DNA of 64,000 nucleotides from an uncultured Acidimicrobiales bacterium (GTDB lineage: Bacteria > Actinomycetota > Acidimicrobiia > Acidimicrobiales > Bin134): contig OX638350.1 in assembly GCA_951813325.1 (NCBI GenBank), positions 1,723,029 to 1,787,028 of the forward strand, in the 5' to 3' direction. The position numbers and the translations under genes are program-made. Below, in pieces: positions 12,701 to 18,135 of the stretch; position 1 is the stretch's first letter, and every line of letters begins with the position of its first letter. Under the pieces are notes generated by a model. The model had not been told where the DNA came from. It was given only the letters and a program-made list of their open reading frames with translations, and ran no database searches.

Positions 12701-13217
12701 GCGGCCCGCCCAAGCTGAAGTTGGTGCAGAAATCCGGGCCGGTGATGAACCCGGAGAAAAACGTCTCCGAATCAGACGGATCCTCCTGCGGGGGCGGCGT
12801 CAACTCCCCGGAGCTGCACACACCGCCAGCGCCCCCGTCTCCGAAGTCGGCCCCGCCCAGCTCCTCGCACGCCAAAGCAACCTCGGCCGCCAGCGTCTCC
12901 GGCGACACGCTGTTGGCCAACGCCTCCAGGGCGTTTTGGCGGGCGACGGCCTCCTGGCGGGAATAAGGCAGCGAGCACACATCGGCCACCCCATCGCCAT
13001 CGCTGTCGAACGCATAGGTGCGAAGCCCGCCAAAGCTGAAATTCGTGCAGAAATCCGGGCCGGTGATGTACCCGGAGAAAAACGTCTCCGGATCCAAAGG
13101 GCCGTCCAACTCGGACTGGGCCTGAGACGGCAACGCGCCCAAACCCACAAAACCCGCCACCAAAGCAACCGCGCAAACCAACGACAACGGCTTGCGCCTT
13201 ACATTCATGTGCTTCAC
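705..13217 (-). CDS. Giant secreted fibronectin type III repeat protein (4170 aa)
   Basis: A very large extracellular protein, probably adhesive or surface-exposed; its ligand is unknown. Residues 1-34 form a Sec signal peptide ending near SQAQS. Two copies of a module of about 60 residues follow (near 41 and 149), each with ETFFSG, paired cysteines and a calcium-loop-like DSDGDGVADVC. Next come a TPTETA-type Thr/Pro/Glu linker (about 246-286) and a polyproline run (about 295-307). About 40 FN3 domains, recognised by the recurring LSWDDPGNA-type strand and YTF.VRAVN, fill the rest. Residues 1190-1999 are nine identical 90-residue domains. The protein ends right after the last FN3 domain with no LPXTG motif or membrane anchor, so it is probably released or held non-covalently. 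The start ATG at 13217 places the signal peptide at the N-terminus; a second ATG lies three codons inside. Confidence 0.9.
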   Translation of the reverse strand: MKHMNVRRKPLSLVCAVALVAGFVGLGALPSQAQSELDGPLDPETFFSGYITGPDFCTNFSFGGLRTYAFDSDGDGVADVCSLPYSRQEAVARQNALEALANSVSPETLAAEVALACEELGGADFGDGGAGGVCSSGELTPPPQEDPSDSETFFSGFITGPDFCTNFSLGGPRTYAFDSDGDGVADVCSLPYTRQEAVARQNALESIADLSPEAFETELDEARDELEQTCAEPGAHNSAICDPDPTPTETATPTETATPTETATPTETATPTEAPTPTEAPTPTETATPMPTIVPPPPPPPPPPPTVNVFRPAAPTGLGLVRGDGQISAKWSAPDNGGSRITHYQVQHRFGDGDWIDWRTEDAQGRPVFITGRSTTITGLANGTTYTIRVRAVNRIGSGPWSNTQDLAASINPATTPDAPGKPTLAAGATRSLIVSWEAPGDVGGATITDYNVQYRLHDAASWDDWNPADVDTATSATITGLANGAFYQVRVQASNASPGSEDSTGPGDWSDVSDRGAPGPPVVPMDLTAAALQCCNDRITLSWTDPDNATITGYQFNSTTDGRVLYGPLIPLDDGDDGTSSYTIDGTTISYTVTDLMPSTSYAFAVRAVNGSTGNRGAAARVTAVPGAPEVLAELAAAAVSGDDSEVLLSWTDPDNAAITHYEISTDGTNYATAATFTVTDADGNPTDRIGHTVDNLTNAQSYTFSVRAASLYGGGMPVEITAIPGNPLEVRNLKAEAVDGRPREIKLTWDDPMNATINNYRVVIDDGVNRTVADTAATTYTAAGLTGDISYGFEVYALNDHGSGPSATIRAAAGPPARPAGLAAAAVSGENTHVKLSWDDPGNAAITHYELSTDGTNYATITTTTTTNSDNTVTLSHTVEQGLMAGTSYTFHVRAVNGYGHAESTITAAPGDPALPAGLAAAAVSGENTHVELSWTDPGNAAITHYEISTDGTNYATAATFTVTDADGNPTDRIGHTVDNLTNAQSYTFSVRAASLYGGGMPVEITAIPGNPLEVGNLKAEAVDGRPREIKLTWDDPMNATINNYRVVIDDGVNRTVADTAATTYTAAGLTGEISYGFEVYALNDHGSGPSVTIRAAAGPPARPAGLAAAAVAGSSGHIALSWDDPGNAAITHYELSTDGTNYATITTTTDIATSTVSHTVENLTNGQSYTFHVRAVNGYSHAESTITAAPGAPAQVMGLAAAAVVGQDGRIALSWDDPGNATITGYVVTIDDGTTTTTATTATAGYTATGLSADTSYTFHVQAVNAHSTGIASDSVTAAPGAPAQVMGLAAAAVVGQDGRIALSWDDPGNATITGYVVTIDDGTTTTTATTATAGYTATGLSADTSYTFHVQAVNAHSTGIASDSVTAAPGAPAQVMGLAAAAVVGQDGRIALSWDDPGNATITGYVVTIDDGTTTTTATTATAGYTATGLSADTSYTFHVQAVNAHSTGIASDSVTAAPGAPAQVMGLAAAAVVGQDGRIALSWDDPGNATITGYVVTIDDGTTTTTATTATAGYTATGLSADTSYTFHVQAVNAHSTGIASDSVTAAPGAPAQVMGLAAAAVVGQDGRIALSWDDPGNATITGYVVTIDDGTTTTTATTATAGYTATGLSADTSYTFHVQAVNAHSTGIASDSVTAAPGAPAQVMGLAAAAVVGQDGRIALSWDDPGNATITGYVVTIDDGTTTTTATTATAGYTATGLSADTSYTFHVQAVNAHSTGIASDSVTAAPGAPAQVMGLAAAAVVGQDGRIALSWDDPGNATITGYVVTIDDGTTTTTATTATAGYTATGLSADTSYTFHVQAVNAHSTGIASDSVTAAPGAPAQVMGLAAAAVVGQDGRIALSWDDPGNATITGYVVTIDDGTTTTTATTATAGYTATGLSADTSYTFHVQAVNAHSTGIASDSVTAAPGAPAQVMGLAAAAVVGQDGRIALSWDDPGNATITGYVVTIDDGTTTTTATTATAGYTATGLSADTSYTFHVQAVNAHSTGIASDSVTASPGAPAQVTGLAALGFDERVRLSWDDPGNATITHYELDITEGTTTIATATATTTSHTVTDLMNGTTYTFTVEAVNAHSNGDPSAGVNGIPIPPPVAPTVLAASAGATSVTLTWTAPADPFTGYEVSTDGGTPYILTNATTTTYTVSTGLLAGTIYTFAVRAVNETDKGTPATIDAAPGAPVALAGLAAAAVSGENTQVKLSWTDPGNAAITEYQYSTDGVIYIEVVLTAVTPTPNSDGTVTLSFSTARGLTEGTSYDFRVRAVSDFDEGPAALVTAAPGAPAQVMGLAAAAVSGADTHVELSWTDPGNATITGYQYSTDGTTYTDIAVTTVSDTISYTVMTGLTAGMNSDFSVRAVNDFGYGGAATITAAPGAPAKVDLLAAVAVPGADTHVELSWTDPGNATITGYQYSIDGTTYTDIAVTTVSDTISYTVMTGLAAGINSDFSVRAVNDFGYGGAATITAAPGAPAEVTGLAALGFDERVRLSWHDPGNAAITHYELSTDGTNYTTITTTTTTNSDATSTVSHTVENLTNGQSDTFHVQAVSDFGNGTPVSVEGTPLPVPNAPTDLTATAGATSITLGWETPEGAGDTTGPITGYEVSTDGGTSYTDIVDSNADTTSHTVSELLPNSSYTFAVRARNGSVDIGASATITAATGLPAKVEGLTAVGYDSRLALSWTDPVNAAITGYNVAVSDGTTTTTTNVVLYDPDDTTDPPSYTIAGSKVAYTATGLTNGTAYTVTVRAVNDLGAGEASDEKTGTPVDVPPKLTGLAAASVGNESSHLELSWNDPGTTVTITEYQYSTDGGTTYTDIALNDVTTTTNSDGTVTLSYTVTTGLMEGTNSDFAVRAINGPVDIGDQGEATTITAAPGKPAKVLDLVAVGYDQRLALSWDDPGNAAITGYDIQLGPDNNTVDAGQPGVGDPELVFDTESTPTKVRYELKYTDTTNMTRLANNTEYTVRVRAANNDFTGYASDEQKATPIAPPSAPTTLGAVAVADSDDADNSGQITLSWGVPATGTITGYEINYSTGGSDDLAATLDSTTTSHTLRGFMAQTIYTFKVRAVNGPDDKGDEAAITAAPGTPAAPTGLSAAAHGTEATYVVLSWDDPGNAAITGYELKIGTGTYTTIATTTDSTTVTHTVTTGLSAGTTETFSVKAVSDATTDDNFEEASIAAAPGAPARVQDLVAVGYNGRVELSWEDPNNAAITSYVVKSTTASDVVETKIVDTDDDDLTIDPDNDTVSYTVETINDNALDNGESHTFEVLAVSDYGNGLSATTTATPVDVPSAPNGLEAAAVADNIATDLVDESTTQVKLSWTAPDLGTITGYEVSVTYDNPNSPDIDESSDRTWLLISGTDYTVEDLQRGTTYTFAVRAVNGADDKGDEAAITAAPGTPAAPTGLSAAAHGTEATHVVLSWDDPGNAAITGYELKIGTGTYTTIATTTDSTTVTHTVTTGLSAGTTETFSVKAVSDATTDDNFEEASIAAAPGAPARVQDLVAVGYNGRVELSWEDPNNAAITSYVVKSTTASDVVETKIVDTDDDDLTIDPDNDTVSYTVETIDDNALDNGESHTFEVQARNAFANGTPVSVDGTPVAPPSAPTGLEAAAVAGTGNETHLTLSWDDPGTTVTITGYELKIGTGTYTTITTTTTTVTNTDGTTSDRLSHTVTTGLMAQTVYTFAVRAVNGPDEGTEATITAAPGTPAIPTGLSAAADPNSDETVVLNWTDPGNSAITQYRITVYNANGDSVGAPTISLGADVTSVTFTNLDAGSRYTFTVQPESAASTTENVRFVSVAAAPGTPAEPTGLTAVAVADNDTADAIDEATHLTLSWDDPSNDTITGYELKIGTGTYTAITTTTTTTDRTKIVSHTVDSGLTEGITSTFTVKAVNAYSSAESSITAAPGVPNAPTGLAAESGDAQVTLSWDDPDNAAITGYELEIDDSGTYTTITTTVDGTVTYTETGLTNGQSYKFAVRAVSAAGESTAATTTIAPGAPTGLSASAVEGTGNEGHLTFSWDPPGDTAAINGYSLEYNTGTFDVTDAIAATATSYTVTSGLTEGTIYTFTLKVLRDAGDTQATISAAPGAPAAPSGLSATRISATEATLEWDDPGNAAITEYEYRVNGGGWQIVNESDNTTEEFTITHLTPNTSYNVDVRAVSAADDGAHTLVVVGSSLS
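2501..4053 (-). repeat. Two near-identical 0.62-kb blocks, offset 933 bp, inside the giant FN3 gene
   Basis: Positions 2501-3120 recur at 3434-4053 with only scattered substitutions. Each block encodes an FN3 pair carrying the acidic insertion DTDDDDLTIDPDND. The offset is a multiple of three, so the duplication stays in frame. It is an older and larger expansion event than the nine-copy array. Confidence 0.85.
7219..9648 (-). repeat. Nine identical tandem 270-bp FN3-encoding repeats
   Basis: Nine head-to-tail copies of exactly 270 bp that I could not tell apart by eye; for example the block coding GQDGRIALSW recurs at 7411, 7681 and so on to 9571. Each copy encodes one 90-residue FN3 domain, so copy-number change keeps the reading frame. 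The repeat breaks at its left end (GGGGAGGCGGT in place of GGAGCCGCGGT) and at 9651. Identity at synonymous sites points to very recent expansion or ongoing gene conversion. The true copy number may differ from the assembled one. Confidence 0.95.
9880..11250 (-). repeat. Two near-identical 0.5-kb blocks, offset 855 bp, inside the giant FN3 gene
   Basis: Positions about 9880-10395 recur at about 10735-11250. The blocks encode the FN3 unit beginning VDGRPREIKLTWDDP and its neighbour. The 855-bp offset is divisible by three and keeps the frame. Confidence 0.8.
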
Positions 13218-13546
13218 ACGCGTAGCTTAAGCAACACCAACAACATTATTCAAGCAGTGCACGCCAATTTCGTTGATATCTCCCGAACAAACTGGAAACA
13301 GCCCGAACAACCGAGACTTTCCCCAGAGCACCCCAACAGCGGAACTGTTCACCTCAAAGCCCGAAAAGCAGAGAGTTTCGCCACAGTACCCCAACAGCAA
13401 AGACGTCTGCCACGATACACCGTAGGGGCACCCCCTACAGCAAGACGCCCCAACGCAACCGCGAACACGACACGGCCCAGAGCACCGGGCCGGAGCCGCT
13501 GGGAGCAGCCAGCCCCCCGCAAGGCGGGAGGAGGCCGGCTGATCGC
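13218..13546 (-). promoter_or_regulatory. Leader region of the giant FN3 gene
   Basis: A stretch of 329 bases without a gene. The part nearest the start (13218 to about 13510) is homologous to the leader at 366-600, so a promoter common to both FN3 paralogues must lie here. On the minus strand GTTCGGG occurs twice about 20 bases apart upstream of an AT-richer stretch (TTGAATAATG), but I cannot fix a -35/-10 pair. The end next to the ligase gene holds a hairpin at 13507-13540. Confidence 0.4.
13507..13540 (-). terminator. Hairpin downstream of the acyl-CoA ligase gene
   Basis: Six bases after the ligase stop codon there is a two-part stem. The outer arms AGCCAGCC and GGCCGGCT pair with one mismatch, and the inner stem is CCCGC-AAG-GCGGG. 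No U-run follows, as is common in high-GC actinobacteria, so termination is inferred from position and stem strength. Confidence 0.4.
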
Positions 13547-15106
13547 CTAAACCTGGCGGTCCTGGTCGGCCCAGTGTGGATCGCGCAGCACCCGCTTGAG
13601 GATCTTGCCGGTCGGGGCCTTGGGCAGCTCGTCCACAAAGGCCACCGATCGGGGCTTTTGATACGAGGCCAGGTTCCGGCGGGCGGCGTCGATGATGTCG
13701 TCCTCGGTGGCGGCCATGCCCGGCTTGAGCACCACATAGGCCATCACCGACTCTCCCCACGTGTCGTCGGGCACGCCGATCACCGCGGTCTCCAACACGG
13801 CCCCGTGGGCGGCGATGGCCTCCTCCACCTGCACCGAGTAGATGTTCTCGCCGCCGGAGATGATCATGTCCTTGGCCCGGTCCACGATGAACACGTAGCG
13901 CTCCTCGTCCCAGGTGGCGATGTCGCCGGTCCGCATCCAGCCGTCCCGGATGGTCTCAGCGGTCAGGTCGGGGCGGCGGAAATAGCCCAGCATGTTCGCC
14001 TCGGACCGCACGATGATCTGCCCCGGGGTGGTCCCGTCGCCGGGCACGTCTGCCCCGTCGGGGTCGACCACCCGCACCGAGGTCACGAACCCCTCCCGGC
14101 CGCACGACCGCAGCCGCTCGGGGCGATGGCCCTCGCGGATGGCCCGGATGTGGTCCTCCTGGGCCAAAAAGCACATGGTGGTGCCCTCGGTTTGGCCGTA
14201 CCCCTGGATCAGGGTGCAGGGGAACTTGTCCATGGCCTCGGTGATAACCCGAGACGGCATGGGGCCGCCGCCGTATTGGATGTTGCGCAGGCTGGAGAGG
14301 TCGTAGCGGTCGAAGTCCTCCACCGCCATCATCCAGTTCAACATGGTGGTCACGCCGAGGAAGGCCGACACCCGCTCGGCTTGGATCAGCTCCAGAGCCA
14401 AGGCGGCGTCGAAGTTCATGAGCACCAGCGGGCAGCCGTGGGCCAGGTAGTTCATGGCCAGCACCACCGGTATGTGGAACATCTGGCCGGTGAGCATGTA
14501 CACGTCGCGGGGGACGATGCGCTCGGCCACCGTCTGGTTGAGCATGCCGAACCAGACGCTGCGGTGGCTGTGCAGCGCGCCCTTGGACTCCCCGGTGGTG
14601 CCCCCGGTGTAGAGGATGAACAGCGGGTCGTCGCCGCCCACCTCCGAGGAGGCCTCGGGCTCGGCGTCCGAGGACGACGCCACCAGCTCCTCGTAGGAGC
14701 CGTCGCCGCCGTCGCCGTACTGGAGCCAGTGCTCCACGCAGCCCACCAGCCCCGAAAGCTCGGCCGCCTCGGCGGCATAGGCCCCCTGGGTGATGTAGGC
14801 CCGGGGCTCGCCGTTGCCCACGATCTTGGCCAGCTCCGGCGGCGACAGCCGCCAGTTCATGGGCTGGGCCACCAGGCCGGTGCGCCCGCAGGCGAAGTAC
14901 AAAGCGGCGTACTCCACCGAGTTCTGGCTCAAGATCCCCACTCGGTCGCCCTTGTCCAATCCCAGGCCGACCAGGCCGTTGGCCAGCCGGCGCACGTGCT
15001 CGTCGAAGGCCGCGAACGTGACCCGCCGGCCGGTGGTGGCGTCGATGACGGCCTCGCGGCCCGGCGCCTGGCGGGCCCACTTGGCCGGGATCTGGCCGAT
15101 GTTCAT
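13547..15106 (-). CDS. Acyl-CoA synthetase / AMP-dependent ligase (FadD family, 519 aa)
   Basis: Activates a carboxylic acid to its acyl-CoA through an acyl-adenylate. The ANL-superfamily signatures are present in order: the phosphate loop YTGGTTGESKG, the adenine motif YGQTEGT, the hinge region TGD...DRAKDMIISGGENIYS, and the C-terminal catalytic lysine in PTGKILKRVL. Length and the intact C-terminal domain are typical. The stop of the preceding NTF2-like gene lies 12 bases upstream of the ATG, so SDR, NTF2-like gene and ligase form a minus-strand operon. The substrate cannot be read from sequence; IpdAB and P450 neighbours make a fatty, steroid-side-chain or terpenoid acid plausible. Confidence 0.88.
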   Translation of the reverse strand: MNIGQIPAKWARQAPGREAVIDATTGRRVTFAAFDEHVRRLANGLVGLGLDKGDRVGILSQNSVEYAALYFACGRTGLVAQPMNWRLSPPELAKIVGNGEPRAYITQGAYAAEAAELSGLVGCVEHWLQYGDGGDGSYEELVASSSDAEPEASSEVGGDDPLFILYTGGTTGESKGALHSHRSVWFGMLNQTVAERIVPRDVYMLTGQMFHIPVVLAMNYLAHGCPLVLMNFDAALALELIQAERVSAFLGVTTMLNWMMAVEDFDRYDLSSLRNIQYGGGPMPSRVITEAMDKFPCTLIQGYGQTEGTTMCFLAQEDHIRAIREGHRPERLRSCGREGFVTSVRVVDPDGADVPGDGTTPGQIIVRSEANMLGYFRRPDLTAETIRDGWMRTGDIATWDEERYVFIVDRAKDMIISGGENIYSVQVEEAIAAHGAVLETAVIGVPDDTWGESVMAYVVLKPGMAATEDDIIDAARRNLASYQKPRSVAFVDELPKAPTGKILKRVLRDPHWADQDRQV

Positions 15107-15118
15107 GGCCGGGCGCCC

Positions 15119-15526
15119 CTAGTAGGGCAGATCGAGGGCCAAGGAGCGCTTCTGGATCTTCCAGTCGTCGCCCACCTTCACGCAGCAGTCGGTGTACATG
15201 CCGCTGGACAACACGGTGAGCCGGCCGTTCTCCACGCTGATGAGCACCAGATAGCTCACAGCGGTGACCGAGTCGTCGGCCTCGTCCTCGAAGTAGAGGT
15301 TGGTGATCACGTGGCGGCGCTGGTCGGTCTGCTCGTCCATGGCCCCGCTGAACAGCCCGGCGATGGCCTCCGACCCCTCGAAGGCGATCGGGTCGCCCCC
15401 CGAGATGGTCATCTCGAACACCGGGTTGTCGGGGGCGAACATCTCGATGAGAAAGCCGCTGTCGCCCACGTCGTAGGCCACCCCGGCGTGGTTCAAAAGC
15501 TCGGTCACTGCCTGTTTGTCTGCCAT
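15119..15526 (-). CDS. SnoaL/NTF2-like domain protein (135 aa)
   Basis: A small single-domain alpha+beta-barrel protein of the NTF2/SnoaL type, inferred from length, the N-terminal helix (VTELLNHAGVAYDVGDSGFL) and the pattern F.G.....A..G..S. Members include polyketide cyclases, steroid isomerases, ring-hydroxylation subunits and non-catalytic proteins, so the role is open. I chose ATG 15526 (MADKQAV) over a longer upstream frame because it sits 4 bases after the SDR stop codon, which suggests translational coupling. A ketosteroid-isomerase-like or dehydratase role in the pathway of its neighbours is possible but not shown. Confidence 0.7.
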   Translation of the reverse strand: MADKQAVTELLNHAGVAYDVGDSGFLIEMFAPDNPVFEMTISGGDPIAFEGSEAIAGLFSGAMDEQTDQRRHVITNLYFEDEADDSVTAVSYLVLISVENGRLTVLSSGMYTDCCVKVGDDWKIQKRSLALDLPY

Positions 15527-15530
15527 TGGG

Positions 15531-16343
15531 TCACTCCATTCCCAGTTGCTCCACCGTGCCCCGCCACGCCAGCGAGCCACCGTCGATCAAAATGTAGGCG
15601 CCGTTGATGAAGCCCGCCTCGCGGCCGGCCAGAAAGCACACCAGCTCGCCCACCTCCGAGGGGAGTCCCAGGCGGGGGATGAGCGAGGTGGCGATGAGCG
15701 CCTTCTCGAACGCCGCCGGATCGTCGGACTGCTTCACGAAGTCGGTGACCATGTCGGTGGCGATGGCGGTGGGCCCGTAGCAGTTGACCCGGATCCCCAG
15801 CGGCGCCAAGTCCACCGCCAGGTTCTGGGTCTGGAGCCGGATGCCGCCTTTGGAGGTGCCGTAGGCCGAGTTGTTGGGATAGGCGGACTGCGAACCGGTG
15901 GAGGCCGCGTTGACGATCGACGGCCAGTCGCTCTCTTTGAGGTAGGGCAGCGCCGCCTTGGAGCAGATCCACGGGGCGACGGCGTTCACCTCGACCACCT
16001 TCTTGAACACCTCTAAGGGCATCCCCTCCAGGCTGCACTGGTCCGCAGACGCCAGCCCGGTCTCGTGGATCCCGGCGTTGTTGTGGAGCACGTCGATGCC
16101 GCCGAAGGCCTCGGCGGTGGCCGCCATCAGGGCTTCTACCTGCCCGGTGTCGGTGACGTCGCAGTGGGTGTAGGCCGCGGCGCCGCCGGAGGCGTTGATC
16201 TCGTCGGCGACCGCCTGTCCCTGCTCGTCATGGAGGTCGGACACCATGACCCTGGCGCCCTTGCCCGCCGCGACCCGGGCGGTGGCCGCCCCGATTCCGG
16301 TCGCCGATCCGGTGATGACGAAGCGCAGTCCCTCGATGCCCAT
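15531..16343 (-). CDS. Short-chain dehydrogenase/reductase (270 aa)
   Basis: NAD(P)-dependent oxidoreductase of the classical SDR family. It shows the Rossmann motif TGSATGIG near the N-terminus, HNNAG (the NNAG motif), a catalytic Ser (NAAST) and the YGTSKGG active-site Tyr/Lys stretch, ending with GGSLAW. ATG 16343 is preceded by a good Shine-Dalgarno sequence (AAAGGGGA). The upstream frame extension is low-complexity Arg/Gly/Pro coded by the intergenic repeat and is rejected. It is first gene of the SDR, NTF2-like, ligase operon and diverges from the DUF35/thiolase operon. Likely substrate is a hydroxyacyl-CoA or secondary alcohol; this is inference. Confidence 0.88.
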   Translation of the reverse strand: MGIEGLRFVITGSATGIGAATARVAAGKGARVMVSDLHDEQGQAVADEINASGGAAAYTHCDVTDTGQVEALMAATAEAFGGIDVLHNNAGIHETGLASADQCSLEGMPLEVFKKVVEVNAVAPWICSKAALPYLKESDWPSIVNAASTGSQSAYPNNSAYGTSKGGIRLQTQNLAVDLAPLGIRVNCYGPTAIATDMVTDFVKQSDDPAAFEKALIATSLIPRLGLPSEVGELVCFLAGREAGFINGAYILIDGGSLAWRGTVEQLGME

Positions 16344-16394
16344 GCATGTCCCCTTTGGTGCCGTACCGCCCGCAGCGTAGGCGGCGGGTCCGGC

Positions 16395-16560
16395 GGCTGT
16401 AAAACAAGGGCCGCGGCGGGGGCCGAATCGCCGACGGGGGCGGCGGCCTGGTCCGAATCGAAAACAAGGTCCGCGGCCGGGGCCGAATCGCCGGGGGGGG
16501 CGGCGGCCTGGTCCGAATCGAAAACAAGGGCGGCGGCCGGGACCGAATCGCCGGGGGGAA
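16395..16560. repeat. 60-bp tandem repeat with CCGAATCG every 30 bp, in a divergent promoter region
   Basis: Between the divergent SDR and DUF35 genes a 60-bp unit is repeated almost three times. The octamer CCGAATCG occurs five times, at 16423, 16453, 16483, 16513 and 16543, at exactly 30-bp intervals or about three helical turns. AAAACAAGG recurs at 60-bp spacing. The composition is otherwise almost pure G/C. The phasing and position suggest a multi-site operator, though a neutral minisatellite is also possible. Confidence 0.6.
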
Positions 16561-16584
16561 GAAGTCTGTTGGTACATTTGGCCG

Positions 16585-16983
16585 GTGCCCACCGTGTCTG
16601 CCCCGCCGCCGGAGCGGGCCGGCGGCGATCCTCGGCCCGAGTTGGTGCGGCGAGACGGGGTGATCGCCCTGGCGGGCACCCGGTGCCGCCATTGCCGCCA
16701 TCCCATGGCCGCGGCGCCGCCGCGCTGCCCGCGCTGTGGCCGCGGCTCGATGGCGCCGGCCACCTTCGGCCCCCAAGGCACCGTGTTCAGCTCCACCGTG
16801 CTGCGGATTCCGGTGCCGGGCCGCACCCCGCCGTTCACCCTGGCCTACGTGGACGTCGACGGCGGGCCCCGGATCCTGGCCCATGTGGACGGCCCCGACG
16901 AGGCCTTGGCCCCCGGCAGCCGAGTGGCGCTGTCGGGGTGCAACAGCCACGGCGACCCGGTCGTCCGGCGGTGCGGGCCGTGA
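16585..16983 (+). CDS. DUF35-type zinc-ribbon/OB-fold protein (132 aa)
   Basis: A small accessory protein of the DUF35 family, which normally pairs with a thiolase or lipid-transfer-type protein and aids acyl-CoA handling. An N-terminal rubredoxin-like zinc ribbon is visible as CRHC...CPRC, followed by an OB-fold (VFSSTVLRIPVPGRTPPFTLAYVD split over strands). Translation starts at GTG 16585. The stop TGA overlaps the GTG start of the thiolase gene in GTGA, which supports coupled synthesis of the two partners. In steroid degraders such pairs act in side-chain retro-aldol or thiolytic steps; that role here is inference. Confidence 0.8.
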   Translation: MPTVSAPPPERAGGDPRPELVRRDGVIALAGTRCRHCRHPMAAAPPRCPRCGRGSMAPATFGPQGTVFSSTVLRIPVPGRTPPFTLAYVDVDGGPRILAHVDGPDEALAPGSRVALSGCNSHGDPVVRRCGP

Positions 16984-18131
16984 CCGGGGCGGGCACGGCG
17001 ATCTGGGGGGTGGGCACCTCGGCATTCGCGAAGCAGCCCTCTGTCGGCGGCCCCCGCCTGGCCTGGCAGGCCGCGGTGGAGGCCCTCGACGACGCGGGCG
17101 CAACGGCCGCCGACATCGACGCGGTGTACGCCGGCTCGGTGTTCGGCGATCCGGGAGCGGTCACCCGCTGCCTCCAGCAGATCGGCATCGTCGAAGTTCC
17201 GGTGATCACCATCGAGAATGCCTGCGCCAGCGGCACATCGGCGTTCCACGAGGCCCGCCTGGCGGTGGAAACCGGCCGATACGAGCGGGTGCTGGCCTTC
17301 GGGATCGAGACCATGACCTCGCACTTCGACGGCGCCATCAGCCCCATCGCCTCCGACCCCGACGGCGCCCAGGGCTATGCCATGCCCGGCATCTACGGGA
17401 TGTCGGCCACCAGATACCAATGCGAATTCGGGGTCACCGACGAGCAGATGGCCGCGGTGGCGGTGAAGAACCGCCGACACGCCGTGGGCAACCCGCGGGC
17501 CCAGCACCGCACAGCCGTCACCGCAGAGCAGGTGCTGGCCAGCCCCATGGTGGCCGACCCCATCACCTTGTTCCAGTGCTGCTCGATCGCCGACGCCGCC
17601 GCGGCCGCGGTGATCGGGCCGCGGGGCGGGTCGCCCGATCCCCGCCGGGAAGTGGCCATACGGTCCAGCGCGCTGCGCTCGGGCCGGCTGTGGGACCACA
17701 CCTGCGACAAGGTGTGGGGCTGGGACATCGTGGCCGACACCGCGGCCCGGGCCTTCGAGGCCGCCGGTGTGGGACCGGGCGACATCGACGTGTTCGAGGT
17801 TCACGATGCCTTCACCATCGGCGAGATCATCGCCACCGAGGCGCTGGGGCTGTGCGCGCCGGGCGAGGGCGGTCGCCTGGCGGAGTCGGGCCGCACCGCT
17901 TTGGGCGGGGCTCAGCCGGTGAACCCGTCGGGAGGGCTGTTGTCGAGGGGCCACCCGCTGGGGGCCACCGGGCTGGCCCAGATCGCGGAGATCGCCTGGC
18001 AGCTCCGGGCCATGGCCGGCGACCGCCAAGTGCCGGGGGCCCGCCTGGGAGCGGTGGAGACCATGGGCGGCGGCACGGCGGGAATCGACGGCAACGCCTG
18101 CGTGGTGGCGGTGCTGGAGCAACCGGGATGA
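16980..18131 (+). CDS. Thiolase-like lipid-transfer protein / acetyl-CoA acetyltransferase (383 aa)
   Basis: A thiolase-fold enzyme of the SCP-X/lipid-transfer subgroup that partners DUF35 proteins. The nucleophile region is NACASGTSAF with Cys near residue 82, the C-terminal His is in GHPLGATG near residue 325, and the fold ends MGGGTAGIDGNACVV. The GTG start at 16980 overlaps the DUF35 stop. A much longer upstream open frame is coincidental because it reads through the intergenic repeat and the DUF35 gene. It probably cleaves or forms a C-C bond in a CoA thioester, either thiolysis or retro-aldol; the subgroup contains both. Confidence 0.85.
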   Translation: MTGAGTAIWGVGTSAFAKQPSVGGPRLAWQAAVEALDDAGATAADIDAVYAGSVFGDPGAVTRCLQQIGIVEVPVITIENACASGTSAFHEARLAVETGRYERVLAFGIETMTSHFDGAISPIASDPDGAQGYAMPGIYGMSATRYQCEFGVTDEQMAAVAVKNRRHAVGNPRAQHRTAVTAEQVLASPMVADPITLFQCCSIADAAAAAVIGPRGGSPDPRREVAIRSSALRSGRLWDHTCDKVWGWDIVADTAARAFEAAGVGPGDIDVFEVHDAFTIGEIIATEALGLCAPGEGGRLAESGRTALGGAQPVNPSGGLLSRGHPLGATGLAQIAEIAWQLRAMAGDRQVPGARLGAVETMGGGTAGIDGNACVVAVLEQPG

Positions 18132-18135
18132 CGCG

